A program made the translations under genes and the position numbers. Shown piece after piece: positions 17,636 through 26,724 of a stretch of DNA of 64,000 nucleotides. The notes under the pieces are model-generated. The model saw only the letters and a program-made list of their open reading frames with translations, did no database searches and was not told the DNA's origin. The number at the start of each line of letters is the position of its first letter. The first letter of the stretch is position 1. The stretch comes from Candidatus Accumulibacter proximus (GTDB lineage: Bacteria > Pseudomonadota > Gammaproteobacteria > Burkholderiales > Rhodocyclaceae): positions 803,671-867,670 of the forward strand of contig JADJMH010000001.1 of assembly GCA_016709675.1 (NCBI GenBank), given 5' to 3'.

Positions 17636-19144
17636 TCAGTCCAGCCGCAGCCGCCGGCCATATTTGAATTCGGTCAGCATGTTGGCATCCGTGATCACGG
17701 CCAGCGCGCGACCACTTTCAATCTCGACGTCGTGCACGCTGGCAAATGGCTTCGCCAACATGTCGTTCAACAGCGACCGGTCGGTGCTTCTCCGCAGGTC
17801 AAATGCCTCGGCGCCCAGGCGAAGTGCCGCCACACGGTCCACCGCCTGTGGAGGAACGGCCCAGAAGTCCTGTTCGGCAGCATAGACAAAGTTGGACCAG
17901 CGGTAGGCATGAGGAAAAACCGCCGCCGCCGTCGCCAGCGCGTCTGCTGAGCCGGTGGCATTGAAGGCAAAGATGCCACCCGGCGCCAGTCGCGATCTGG
18001 CGATCTCCATGAACTCCCTCGACAGCAGGTTGGTTATGTTTGCTCGCCAGTGGAAAGTCGTGTTCATCACAATCAGGTCAAACCGCTCTTCCGGATGTCG
18101 CCGCAGCCATCGGCGCCCGTCGTCGATATGCACCTGGACGCGCCGATCGTCGAGCAGCGGCGACAAGTGCGGATAAGCCGCGATCAGGGACAGGTAGCCC
18201 GGATTGATCTCGACCACATCCATTTGCGACAGCGACGGCAGCGTCGAAAGAATACGCGCCCAGGCGCCAGTGCTCAACCCGATGACCAGCACTTTGCGCG
18301 GTGCAGGATGCAGCGCGGCCAACAGATAGACACGGTCGACCCGATTGCTGTTCACCCGCAGATCGATGTTCGTTCTCCCGTCATACACATTGCCCCCATA
18401 GACCACATCGCCCCGTTCCTCGCCATCATCGACCACATGGATGATCCCATGCCGATTCTCGATGATTGTCTTGATGCGACCCGGCGCATGCCGGCTGGCC
18501 GCCACGACCAGAGTCCGATCGTCGGGATCGGCGGTCGCAATCACGCCGACGACAATCACTGGCGCAATCCACACGCAGCCCGGACAGCCGCGCCGCAGCG
18601 ACACCAGGCCCATCACCAGCGTGGCGGTACCGACCAGGGTAAAGCCACTGCTCACTGAAACGTAGTCCAGCAAGACATAGCCGGTGAGCAAGGCGCCGAG
18701 TGTCGAGCCGACGATATTCAGGGCATAGACCCTGGCCACAGAGCGGCCGAGATACGAACCGCCGGCATCCGAGCCGAGATGGTGCGCGACCGGGAAGGCC
18801 ATGGCTTTCAGCGCCGCGGACATATAGATCAGAACGCCCATGGTGACCGACAGCCACTCGCTGCCGGCAACCCGTGACACCCACCACGGAACCAGCAGGT
18901 CGAGCACCCCGCCTGCCAGCAGACACCACCCGACAGCGGTATCTGCCGACAGCGGCCAGCGCCCGCACAAGCGCTTCCCGGCGGTTGCGCCGGAGGCGAC
19001 GCCAAACAGAAAGAGCGCGAGGACCAGGGCGAACGAATGCGGGACCCCTTGATGGGCAAACGTGACGACCCGAACCCACAGGATCTCCTGGCTCAGGCTC
19101 AGGAAACCGATGAAGAATGCGAGACTCCAGCCGAGTCGCTTCAT
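17636..19144 (-). CDS. Membrane protein with spermidine-synthase-like domain (second half of MFS/SpeE-type protein)
   Basis: 502 aa. The first 210 residues contain about six or seven hydrophobic helices; the rest is a Rossmann domain of the spermidine synthase type (GGNVYDGR near the start, VLVIGLSTGAWARILSTLP, MDVVEINPGYLSLI, DDGRRWLRRHPEERFDLIVM). Proteins with this layout are usually single chains of 700 aa or more, with about 12 helices before the enzyme domain. Here the first helices are encoded by the preceding gene (19141-19755), overlapping in an ATGA. Either the protein is naturally split or an indel divides it. True polyamine synthesis is doubtful; the family is mostly uncharacterised. 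Confidence 0.82.
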   Translation of the reverse strand: MKRLGWSLAFFIGFLSLSQEILWVRVVTFAHQGVPHSFALVLALFLFGVASGATAGKRLCGRWPLSADTAVGWCLLAGGVLDLLVPWWVSRVAGSEWLSVTMGVLIYMSAALKAMAFPVAHHLGSDAGGSYLGRSVARVYALNIVGSTLGALLTGYVLLDYVSVSSGFTLVGTATLVMGLVSLRRGCPGCVWIAPVIVVGVIATADPDDRTLVVAASRHAPGRIKTIIENRHGIIHVVDDGEERGDVVYGGNVYDGRTNIDLRVNSNRVDRVYLLAALHPAPRKVLVIGLSTGAWARILSTLPSLSQMDVVEINPGYLSLIAAYPHLSPLLDDRRVQVHIDDGRRWLRRHPEERFDLIVMNTTFHWRANITNLLSREFMEIARSRLAPGGIFAFNATGSADALATAAAVFPHAYRWSNFVYAAEQDFWAVPPQAVDRVAALRLGAEAFDLRRSTDRSLLNDMLAKPFASVHDVEIESGRALAVITDANMLTEFKYGRRLRLD

Positions 19145-19755
19145 CGGGCCTGCCTCAGACGCCAGAAACCGATGGCCACGACGGAGAAGTTGAGTGCCGC
19201 TGCCAAGTGGATCGATTGATCGAGACGCATGACATGGAACAGCCCGAACACCGTACTCAGGGCGCCCAGCGCCGCACCCAGGGTGTTGGCGCCGTAAAGA
19301 TGGCCCGTGGCCATCCCGACGTTACCCCAATGGCGGACGGTATGGGCCACCAGGATCGGGAAAGTCGCCCCCATCAGCAGCGCCGGGCCAAGAACCAGCA
19401 GGAAGTTCACAGCGGCAATGACCGGCAGGGAAGCCAGGACAAAGACATCGCCAATCCAGCGCATCAAAGCAAAACTGATCAGTCCGTACAGTCCGATCCC
19501 AGCCTCGCAGCCACAGAACATGGCCAGTGCCCTGGTCGGCAGCCGATCCGCCAACCAGCCCCCGCAGAGTGCACCGCCGCCAAGACCGAGCATGAACGCC
19601 GAGACCACGATGGTCACCGATTCGAGGTCAGAACCGAAAGCGGCAAAGAGCACTCGCTGCCAGCTGACCTGATAGACCAGGCTGGCAAAACCGGAAACAA
19701 AGAACAGGCCGGTCAGGACGCTGACCGGGGCCGTGTTGGCAGCAGTTTCTTGCAT
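19141..19755 (-). CDS. Polytopic membrane protein (first half of MFS/SpeE-type protein)
   Basis: 204 aa, almost entirely hydrophobic, with about six helices. It opens VSVLTGLFFVSGFASLVYQV, a sequence characteristic of the N-terminus of membrane-bound spermidine synthase-like proteins, and includes ESVTIVVSAFMLGLGGGALC and GPALLMGATFPILV. The stop overlaps the ATG of the next gene by four bases, so the two products are probably made together and may form one complex. It overlaps the 3' end of the EptA-like gene by 43 bases. Confidence 0.8.
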   Translation of the reverse strand: MQETAANTAPVSVLTGLFFVSGFASLVYQVSWQRVLFAAFGSDLESVTIVVSAFMLGLGGGALCGGWLADRLPTRALAMFCGCEAGIGLYGLISFALMRWIGDVFVLASLPVIAAVNFLLVLGPALLMGATFPILVAHTVRHWGNVGMATGHLYGANTLGAALGALSTVFGLFHVMRLDQSIHLAAALNFSVVAIGFWRLRQAR

Positions 19756-21494
19756 ATCGGGTCCCGACTGGCGAGATCAAAGTCGATCCCGTTCTGGGTG
19801 ATGCGTGCGGCGGGGCGCCAGGCCGGGCTGAAGAGGCTCAAGGCAGGATCCTCATCCGGATAGCGGATGCTGGCTGCATCGAGCAGCGAGTGAAAAACGT
19901 TGCTGGTGGCAATCGGCGAAGCGGTCCGCGATCTGGCGGCGGCCACTTTTTCCGGAAAGGCTTCTGCGTAGCGCGCCGAAGGCCACCACAAGGCAGCCAC
20001 ACGAAAGTCGTACTCGTTGTCACGCCCGTGACCCGACTTGTCACACTCGCCGTCGAAGAGATTCTCGCCATGGTCGGCAATGTAGAACAACGTCGTCAGC
20101 GCGTCGACAGCGGACAGGTAGCCAATCACTTCGGCGAGGAAGAAATCCAGGTACAGCAAACTGTTGTCGTAGCTGTTGTTCAATTCCTCTTTCAGCGCCA
20201 ACTGGTGCAGGCTGGGGTTCCGCACACCTTTGAGCGAAGGCCTGAAAACGTCCAGATCATCCGGGTAGCGATCGGCATAGTTGAAATGCCCGCCAAGGGT
20301 GTGCAGAACAACCAGCACCTTCTGCTCGCCACGGGCGAGGATTTCGGCCAGCGGTTTCAGCAGCGCGCCATCGAGGACACCGCCCGCCTGGTAGCCCAAC
20401 GGATTGAGGAAGCGCACCTCGTGCGCCTCGGCAGCATGCAGCGCGATCGAGCTGTCGTGCGGACCGAGCGGGCTCTGCGTCGATAGCCAGTAGGTCCGAA
20501 AACCCGCTTCGCGGAAGGCCGAAATCAGGGAACGTTCCGGGAAGAACACCTTGTGGTCGACTGGCGACTTGCGCGTCAGCAGCAGTGGCACGGACATCCG
20601 CGTCGACGTCCAGGGAGAAAACGCATCCTTGAAACTGACCAGGCCCTCGATCGTCATCAGGCGAGGATTCGTCTCGCGGTGATAGGCATTCAACTGCCAA
20701 CGATCCGGCCGCCCGGTTTCGCCAATCACCAGCACGTGTACCTCGCGGCCGGCGACGGATTCCTGGCGCGCTTGAAAACGGAAGTCCTCGAGCCTCTCCT
20801 TCGCTATGCTCAGCGCCCGACGCTGCTCCAGGTAGGCGAGGAAGCGGCCGGGAACGCCGACCGGATAGACTGGCAGCAGGTAGCCGAAGATCTGCGCTCG
20901 AAAATCATTCGCCAGATTGTCGTTCGGATCGAGCAGAGATGCCCGGAGGTTCTCTATCGGCAGCGAACGTGGCGGTCCATCCAGATCCACCAGTTCCGGC
21001 AGAGCCAGGGCAAGAGCACTCGCGCACAGCGCCCACCAGCGGGTGCGCCCCACCCAGGTGATTCGCCAGCGCCGCGCGCGCTGCAAGGCAAATACCGCCA
21101 GAGCGCCGCCCGCCAGGCTCAGCGCTGCGAGGCCGCCGGCGATCCCGGACAGGAAGGTGCTCGCTTCAGCGACATCGCTGTCGGCGATGACGCCGAGCAG
21201 ATGGGTATCGCTGGGCCTGCCGAAATCCAGGATGTAGTAAGCCTCGAAGGGCGCCAGCGCCACCCAGGGCAGCAGCAGCAGAACACCGACCCAGAGTCTG
21301 CCGGCAAGAGACAGCAATAGCCCGACGGTCGCCAGTGCCGGCAAGAGGATTTCAACGACCAGCTTCCTTGGCGGGCTATCCACCGCCAGCCAGGCCAGAT
21401 TGGGCGAGATCGCCACGACCACGACAACGAACAGGGCCCCCCAGAAGAAAGCCCGCGAAGACGTTTCCAGGTTTTCCGTGGCGGCTCCGAGCAT
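19713..21494 (-). CDS. EptA-like phosphoethanolamine transferase / sulfatase-fold membrane enzyme
   Basis: Inner-membrane enzyme of about 593 aa with five N-terminal transmembrane helices followed by a periplasmic alkaline-phosphatase-fold domain. The nucleophile motif is VLVIGETGRPDRWQLNAY (family GETxRxDxxSLNGY), with the threonine as probable acceptor. Downstream, SPWTSTRMSVPLLLTR, a DHGENLFDG metal motif and KSGHGRDNEYD fit the phosphoethanolamine transferase family. The start at 21494 is preferred over 21521 because a GGGAGG site lies just upstream. It directly follows the O-GlcNAc transferase gene. The substrate could be lipid A, another glycan or a pilin, since pilin phosphoethanolamine modification is known in Neisseria (PptA). 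That last option is inference. Confidence 0.87.
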   Translation of the reverse strand: MLGAATENLETSSRAFFWGALFVVVVVAISPNLAWLAVDSPPRKLVVEILLPALATVGLLLSLAGRLWVGVLLLLPWVALAPFEAYYILDFGRPSDTHLLGVIADSDVAEASTFLSGIAGGLAALSLAGGALAVFALQRARRWRITWVGRTRWWALCASALALALPELVDLDGPPRSLPIENLRASLLDPNDNLANDFRAQIFGYLLPVYPVGVPGRFLAYLEQRRALSIAKERLEDFRFQARQESVAGREVHVLVIGETGRPDRWQLNAYHRETNPRLMTIEGLVSFKDAFSPWTSTRMSVPLLLTRKSPVDHKVFFPERSLISAFREAGFRTYWLSTQSPLGPHDSSIALHAAEAHEVRFLNPLGYQAGGVLDGALLKPLAEILARGEQKVLVVLHTLGGHFNYADRYPDDLDVFRPSLKGVRNPSLHQLALKEELNNSYDNSLLYLDFFLAEVIGYLSAVDALTTLFYIADHGENLFDGECDKSGHGRDNEYDFRVAALWWPSARYAEAFPEKVAAARSRTASPIATSNVFHSLLDAASIRYPDEDPALSLFSPAWRPAARITQNGIDFDLASRDPICKKLLPTRPRSAS

Positions 21495-21555
21495 TACCCT
21501 GACCTCCCGGCAAGGCACCACACTGACGTAGTGGTCAGATCAGTACCGGCTGCGC

Positions 21556-23502
21556 TCAGACGAGCGCAGTCCTCTCGGCACCCGACAGGGCGCTGTCCCA
21601 CATCCGGAAATACACCTCCTCCAGCGAGCGAACGAAGCGCGGCATATCGAAGAGCGGGCAGCGGTTTCTCTGCTCGACCAGCTGCCTCCGCAGCGGACGC
21701 AGTCGCTCTGGGGTACGTGCGAGCGCCAGCGCCAATCGGTAGTACTCGTCGGTCGATCCGGCGATCAGCTCGTCGAGGCCTGCCGCGTGCAGCAGGCTGG
21801 CGCCAACGCGTCCCGGGAAAGTGTCGCCGAGCAGAGCGACCATCGGCACGCCTGCCCACAAGACATCGATTCCCGTCGAGTGCGAGTTGTACGGAAACGG
21901 GTCGAGCGCCAGATCCGCCAGTTGCAGGCGCGACAGATGATCTGCCTTTGACGCGACTCGCGGTGCGAAGATGACCCGTGCCGGATCGACGCCACGGGTC
22001 TCGGCTTCCTTCCGCAGGCGATCGTGAGCCGTACCTCCAGGCTGGCTCAACCACAGACAGCTATCGCCTGTCTCCAGCAGCAGCCGACACCAGATGTCGA
22101 AAACCTGCGGGTTGAATTTGTAGCTGTTGTTGAAGGAACAGAAAACCAGTCCCTCCTCGGGCAGCCCGGCATCCCTGCGCAACGGGGGAGCCGCCAGGGT
22201 GATCGTGCTGTCTGAGGGCAGATAGCAGTTCGGCAAGTGCGCGAGTCGTCTCGGTATAGCAGTGCGCGTGCGACAGGGCGTCACCACCGGGTCCCCCAGA
22301 AGATAGTCGGCCAGCTTCGGGTGACCGAGAGTCCCGGCATAGCCCAGCCAATTCACCTGCAGCGGCGCACAGCGCAGGGCCAGTGCCTCGGGCCGCCCAT
22401 CTGCAGTCCAGCCGTGGAGATCAATCAGGATATCGACCTCGTCGGCACGAATGCGCTCGGCCGTCTCGATCACGCTGATATCCCGCAGATCGACAAAATG
22501 ATCGAAGGCAGCGCGCAAGCGCTGCCGTATGTCGCTCTGATCATCGACCCCCAGTGAATAGCCGAACACCTCGACCCGCGCGCGATCGTGCAACTCGATG
22601 ACCTGCGGCATGATCTGGCCAACCGGATGGTTGCGGTAATCGGCCGACAGGTAGCCAATCCGTAGCCGCGAGCGTCGAGCGGGTTCTACCTTGCGTGCGT
22701 CCAGGGCAGGGTCCGGTGCATCGAGAACGCTCGCCGGGATGTTGCCGCGCGCGTAGTTCGATGCGACGCTGCGCTGCTCTTCGGAAGTGATGCCAGGAAA
22801 CGACAGGACGACAAAAGGATTATCGGTCAGCGAGCGATAGTCCGTGGTCAAGGACCTGAGGGTCAGCAGCCGCGCCTCCAGTTCGTCCCAGTCGCATCTC
22901 TTGAGGCTGGCGGAAAGGAGTTGGGACAGAATGGCGGCGTTGCTCTGGTCATTTTTCCACAGCTCGTTGAAGCACGTCCAGGCTTCGTCGTTGCGATTGC
23001 TGTTGAGCAGTACATTGGCCAGCTGCTCGATCGCCTGTACGTAATCACCCGGGTGACACTCAATGGCCTTGAGAAAGAAAGGAACGGCCTCGTCCCACTT
23101 GTGCATGCGCGAGAGAGCGACGCCGTAGTTTTTCAGCACCTCGGGATCGCCGGGCTTGATCTCGATTGAACGAGCGAAGCACTTGATCGATTCATCCCAG
23201 CGCATCAGCGCCGACAGGACGATCCCGAGGTTGTTGAGCGCTTCCGGGTCATCGGGATGGCGCTCGAGCGAATAACGGATCACCGGCAGCGCTTCGTCGT
23301 AACGGCCCTGACCGATTAGGGCGAAGCCAAGCGCCTTCAGCGCCAGCGGCTGCGTAGGCCGAGCGCCAAGAATGCGACGGGCCGCCGCTTCCACATCGGC
23401 GTGCCTGCCAGCCTCGACCAGGCGCATCAGCGCCAGGCAGTCCGCATCCAGCGGAACACGCCGGGCAACTGCCGCGTGCGACTTTTTCCGGGTTGTCTTC
23501 AT
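21556..23502 (-). CDS. TPR-containing O-GlcNAc transferase, SPINDLY type
   Basis: Cytoplasmic glycosyltransferase of the GT41 family that transfers a sugar to Ser/Thr of proteins. From the ATG at 23502 (648 aa) the first 240 residues are TPR units, such as PDDPEALNNLGIVLSALMRW and PGDPEVLKNYGVALSRMHKW. The catalytic half follows: RLRIGYLSADYRNHPVGQ, VDILIDLHGWTADGRPE, APLQVNWLGYAGTLG, VFCSFNNSYKFNP and LDPFPYNSHSTGIDVLWAGVP. The ATG lies two bases after the stop of the ABC ATPase (an upstream in-frame start at 23610 would overlap it), indicating coupled translation. Its position among pilin and ABC genes suggests it may glycosylate a pilus or surface protein; no substrate is proven here. Confidence 0.92.
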   Translation of the reverse strand: MKTTRKKSHAAVARRVPLDADCLALMRLVEAGRHADVEAAARRILGARPTQPLALKALGFALIGQGRYDEALPVIRYSLERHPDDPEALNNLGIVLSALMRWDESIKCFARSIEIKPGDPEVLKNYGVALSRMHKWDEAVPFFLKAIECHPGDYVQAIEQLANVLLNSNRNDEAWTCFNELWKNDQSNAAILSQLLSASLKRCDWDELEARLLTLRSLTTDYRSLTDNPFVVLSFPGITSEEQRSVASNYARGNIPASVLDAPDPALDARKVEPARRSRLRIGYLSADYRNHPVGQIMPQVIELHDRARVEVFGYSLGVDDQSDIRQRLRAAFDHFVDLRDISVIETAERIRADEVDILIDLHGWTADGRPEALALRCAPLQVNWLGYAGTLGHPKLADYLLGDPVVTPCRTRTAIPRRLAHLPNCYLPSDSTITLAAPPLRRDAGLPEEGLVFCSFNNSYKFNPQVFDIWCRLLLETGDSCLWLSQPGGTAHDRLRKEAETRGVDPARVIFAPRVASKADHLSRLQLADLALDPFPYNSHSTGIDVLWAGVPMVALLGDTFPGRVGASLLHAAGLDELIAGSTDEYYRLALALARTPERLRPLRRQLVEQRNRCPLFDMPRFVRSLEEVYFRMWDSALSGAERTALV

Positions 23503-23504
23503 TG

Positions 23505-24401
23505 TCACGACTGCCCGACGGCACGCATGAAGGCCACCTCCAGGGACAGGCTCGGGCGCACTTCCACCACGACATGCCCGGCATGATGCAGGGCGTCGAG
23601 GCGCGCCCACAGCTCGGAGCGTGGCACTTCGCCAAGCCAGCGCCCGGAAAAATCCTCGCGCATCCCGGCCACCGCGACCTGGCCAAAGGTGCGCACCAGC
23701 ACCATCTCCTGCTCACCCGTGAGTTCGGCCGGCGATCGAACCGCTCGCAACAGCCCTTCATGAATCAGCCCGAAGCGGTCGGCGAGCCTTTCGACGTCGT
23801 GCAGCACGTGCGACGTCAGGAAAAGTGTCCCGCCGCCGCGCTTGTATTCGGAAAGGATATCGACCACATCCCGCCGACCAATCGGGTCAAGACCGGACAG
23901 CGGCTCGTCGAGAATCAGCAGGCGCGGATTGATGCACAGCGCCTGGGCAATGGCCACGCGCTGCGTCATGCCTTTCGAGAACGAACGGATCGCCTTTGTC
24001 GCTACCTGCGCCAGGCCAAGGCGCTCCAGCCAGGCCAGACAGTGGCTTTCCTGGGCAGTCACCCTGACCCGATGCAGCCGCATGCCCATCGTGAGCAGTT
24101 CGAGTGGCGTCAGATAGTCGTAGAGATAGGGGTTCTCGGGCACATAGCCGAGGCCCAGGCGAGCACGTGGCTCCGTGACGGCTGTCCCGAATAGGCGGGC
24201 GCTTCCGCTCGTCGCTCCAATCAGCCCCATCAGGATCTTGATCGTCGTCGTCTTGCCGGCGCCGTTCGCGCCGATGAAGCCAAAGGCTTCGCCGGGCTCT
24301 ACGGCCAGCGAAACGCCGCCAAGTGCAACGACCGCTGCCGACCGCCACCGCTTCCGGTAGTGTTTTTCAAGACCGTCAATGGCGATCGCGGGAACGCTCA
24401 T
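23505..24401 (-). CDS. ABC transporter ATP-binding protein (PilH-like?)
   Basis: 298-aa ABC ATPase. Walker A is GANGAGKTTT, the signature is SFSKGMTQRVAIAQAL, Walker B is LLILDEPLSGLDP and the switch histidine is in LTSHVLHD. The ATG at 24401 overlaps a TGA in the preceding frame by four bases (an in-frame start at 24461 would add 20 poorly conserved residues). The partner permease is at 25234-26034. In Myxococcus xanthus an ABC transporter (PilGHI) next to pilA is needed for pilus formation; this three-gene set beside pilins could be equivalent, but sequence identity was not tested. Confidence 0.9.
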   Translation of the reverse strand: MSVPAIAIDGLEKHYRKRWRSAAVVALGGVSLAVEPGEAFGFIGANGAGKTTTIKILMGLIGATSGSARLFGTAVTEPRARLGLGYVPENPYLYDYLTPLELLTMGMRLHRVRVTAQESHCLAWLERLGLAQVATKAIRSFSKGMTQRVAIAQALCINPRLLILDEPLSGLDPIGRRDVVDILSEYKRGGGTLFLTSHVLHDVERLADRFGLIHEGLLRAVRSPAELTGEQEMVLVRTFGQVAVAGMREDFSGRWLGEVPRSELWARLDALHHAGHVVVEVRPSLSLEVAFMRAVGQS

Positions 24402-24423
24402 TGCCCACCCGCAGCGACTGAAT

Positions 24424-25234
24424 TCAGGATGGCCGACCGGCCGCATCGAGGCCGAAGCCAAAGCCCAGCGGGTCTTTCGGCAGTTCGGCGATCAAACCAG
24501 CGCTCACCAGTTCCTCCAGTTTCACACCCCTGCCCTGCCTGGCCCGGAAAAAGCGTCGCTGCGTCCTGCAGCGCCGCTAGGTCACGCAGACGACGGGCCC
24601 TGACCTGCAGGTAGTTGCGGAATGCCCCCGGCGGCGAGTTTGCCGCCATCGCGTCGACCATTGTCGCTGCATTGGCGGTCTGGTAACCCTTCTCGATCCA
24701 GATGGCGGCGAGATTCTGCAACGCCCACTCGTCCTGTTGATTGGTGACCCGCGGGACCCCCTTGAGCAGCCACTGCGCGCCTGTCGCCGGGTCCTTGCGA
24801 AAATGATAGAAGAGAAATCCGTAATGGAACAGCGGATACCAATCGAAAGTCCGCGCGTCCGAAGCCCGGCGCAGGACGTATTGTGCCGCATCCAGTTCGC
24901 CATTCCACGGCAGGATCGCCGCGCCAATGTAGTAATTGTCTTCATGCAACGGGTTGAACCACGCAATATCGCGCTGCAGCCTTGCCTGCACCGCGTAGTC
25001 CTCGCCATTCATCCGGCCGGTGTCGGCGACCAGCACGCGAAACCCCGCCAGATTGGCCGCCAGGTAGCGATCGCCGCCGGCCATCAGCACCTGCGCGAAG
25101 CGCGGCAGGGATATCAGCAGTTCCGGAGCAGCCGTCGGGCGAGCCAGGGCAGACAGACGGTACTGGGCATAACCGTAGCCGAGCACCGACAGCACACCCA
25201 TGAACAGCGTCATGACGCTCAGCGAACGTCGCAT
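24424..25234 (-). CDS. Membrane-anchored helical protein between ABC subunits (frameshift near 3' end)
   Basis: The ATG at 25234 overlaps the permease stop (ATGA). The protein has one N-terminal hydrophobic anchor (LSVMTLFMGVLSVLGYGYA) and then a soluble, helix-rich domain with repeated aromatic and Ala pairs reminiscent of TPR-like folds (FNPLHEDNYYIGAAILPW, QDEWALQNLAAIWIEKGYQ). Near 24545 a one-base indel shifts the frame. The better continuation, RARQGRGVKLEELVSAGLIA then LPKDPLGFGFGLDAAGRPS, ends at 24424, whereas the unshifted frame runs to 24398. I do not recognise a named family. Its place between permease and ATPase suggests an accessory subunit, perhaps like PilG of Myxococcus. Confidence 0.72.
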
Positions 25235-26034
25235 CAGGAGAACTCTCGCCGCGAGAACAACAGGCTGGCAGCGACCAGAAGCAGGACGATGTACGCGACC
25301 GCCATCGACACCGACCAGAAAACCATTTCGGCGCCGGGCGCCAACTGATACATCGACCACTCCCGCCAATCGAGGCGCGAGAGATCCGGCACCAACCAGC
25401 GGATCCGGTCAACAATCGGGCTGTAGCTGGCGAGCAATTCCTGGTCACCGTCGGCGCCGCGCGCCAGGTAATCCATGGTCGCGCCAAGCGCCTTGCCGGC
25501 CACCGCGAAAGCGGCTCCCAGGGCGAGCGGCAACACTGAAACGGTGGACAGCGCCGCGATGCACAGGGCAAAAGCAGCCACCACGGCTGCGTCGAGGGCC
25601 AGGCCGGCGACGGTACTCCAGAAGGGCAGCCCCAGTGCCGGTGGAAACTCCTGGCCAAACCCCCCCACCACCATCACGGCGAGCAGCAGAAGCAGTCCAA
25701 GAACGTTTGCCGCCAGCAGCGAGAGGAGGAGGACGGCCGCAAAGCGCCCGGCCAGGAAGGCACCGCGCGACACCGGATAGGCCAGCGAAAAGAGGATCAC
25801 CCGGCGATCGATCTCGCGCGCAACCAGTTCCTGCACCCAGAACAGGTTGAGCAGAACGAGCGAAAAGCGGATTCCCGAGAAGCCGACGTCGAGCGCGACG
25901 GTCTGCGGCTGCCGCGGCGAGAAAAAACCCGAAAGGTAGGCGATGCCGATCATCAGCATGCCAAGAAAAAAGACCGCGTGGAAACTTCTTCCCCGCAAGC
26001 CGGAACGTAGCCCGGAAAGGGCAAACTCGAGCAT
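25234..26034 (-). CDS. ABC-2 type transporter permease
   Basis: 266-aa inner-membrane permease with six predicted helices in ABC-2 style: FFLGMLMIGIAYLSGFF, a long loop around residues 38-55, FSLVLLNLFWVQELVAREID, FAAVLLLSLLAANVLGLLL, two central helices and a last helix, AVAYIVLLLVAASLLFSRRE. The motif ELVAREIDRRVILFSLAYPVS is typical of ABC-2 permeases. It starts the coupled run permease, anchored protein, ATPase, glycosyltransferase. The transported substrate is unknown. Confidence 0.88.
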   Translation of the reverse strand: MLEFALSGLRSGLRGRSFHAVFFLGMLMIGIAYLSGFFSPRQPQTVALDVGFSGIRFSLVLLNLFWVQELVAREIDRRVILFSLAYPVSRGAFLAGRFAAVLLLSLLAANVLGLLLLLAVMVVGGFGQEFPPALGLPFWSTVAGLALDAAVVAAFALCIAALSTVSVLPLALGAAFAVAGKALGATMDYLARGADGDQELLASYSPIVDRIRWLVPDLSRLDWREWSMYQLAPGAEMVFWSVSMAVAYIVLLLVAASLLFSRREFS

Positions 26035-26100
26035 GATTACCCGTCAAAAAAAAGGGGCGCAGCCTGCGGCGCGCCCGCTTTCACGTCACAAGGTCGAAGG

Positions 26101-26452
26101 TCAGGAGCTCGGGGCGGCCGCTGCCCCGTTGAGATCAGTCTGGGCGCAGGCACCGCCAGCAGCAACGGGCCCCACATTCCCCGGCGAACCACCGCGCGGT
26201 CGAACCGCCAAATACTTTCTTGCCCCTTATCGATGCCGAACCCACGGCTGAAACCGGTTGCATCAGTCCGGTTCCATCCAGGAAGACATTCGCCGAACAT
26301 TTCGTAGTGAACGCCGCCTTCACGAAATTGGTCCCGGAAGCAAATGACGCGCCGTCTCTGGCGCCGCCGCAGTCACAAACACGGTCACGGCATTGGCAGG
26401 CGAGGTCGACAGTGGCGATGGCGAGAACCGAACCCATGACAACATTTTTCAT
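26101..26452 (-). CDS. Small exported protein downstream of the short pilin (frameshifted; possible split-pilin C-terminal partner)
   Basis: Starts MKNVVMGSVLAIATV, a signal peptide core, 36 bases after the pilin stop. The best overall reading needs three small indels: after the core, SPANAVTVFVTAAAPETA gives a clean cleavage region; then ASFASGTNFVKAAFTTKCSA and GKKVFGGSTARWF; then GNVGPVAAGGACAQTDLNGA, ending at TGA 26101-26103. The resulting mature protein of about 90 aa has two cysteines and a Gly/Ser-rich beta-like pattern, like the globular C-terminal part of ordinary type IV pilins. In Geobacter the pilin is split into a short PilA and a separate partner (Spc/PilA-C) just downstream, so this may be a counterpart. 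The family assignment is inference. Confidence 0.55.
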
Positions 26453-26487
26453 CTGATATTGCTCATGAGAGTCTCCAGTCGAGAGGG

Positions 26488-26673
26488 TTAATTGGACGTC
26501 GAGTTCCCGATTGCGGCGGTCAGCAGATTGCGCGCATCGGACTGCGCCGCCTTGTCTTCACCCTTCTTGGTGTACTCGGTGAACTGCGGGATCGCGATGG
26601 CGGCCAGAATACCGATGATCGCCACAACGATCATCAGCTCGATCAAGGTGAAACCCTTTTGCAGCTTCTTCAT
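26488..26673 (-). CDS. Short type IV pilin 1
   Basis: 61-aa prepilin. A short positively charged leader, MKKLQKG, is followed by the prepilin peptidase site and helix G/FTLIELMIVVAIIGILAA, with Glu5 of the mature protein. The body ends after only 54 mature residues (AIPQFTEYTKKGEDKAAQSD, then ARNLLTAAIGNSTSN), so the usual C-terminal globular domain and disulphide loop are absent. Mature aromatic residues F1, F24 and Y27 match Geobacter PilA positions. The ATG at 26673 has GGAGC upstream; 26736 would add 21 unrelated residues. A sigma-54 promoter sequence lies at 26725-26740. Followed by the small exported protein and the ABC genes. Confidence 0.92.
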   Translation of the reverse strand: MKKLQKGFTLIELMIVVAIIGILAAIAIPQFTEYTKKGEDKAAQSDARNLLTAAIGNSTSN

Positions 26674-26697
26674 GGTGGTTGCTCCTTCCAGTGAATT

Positions 26698-26714
26698 CAA
26701 CGGACAATCCGTTG
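26698..26714. promoter_or_regulatory. Palindrome in the pilin 1 leader
   Basis: CAACGGA-CAA-TCCGTTG, a perfect 7-bp inverted repeat between the sigma-54 promoter and the start codon. A near-identical sequence occurs at 29231-29244 and, decayed, near 29722-29737, in each case at about the same distance (25-26 bases) downstream of a -24 element. It may be an operator or an RNA stem in the leader. Confidence 0.5.
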
Positions 26715-26724
26715 AGTTAGATCT

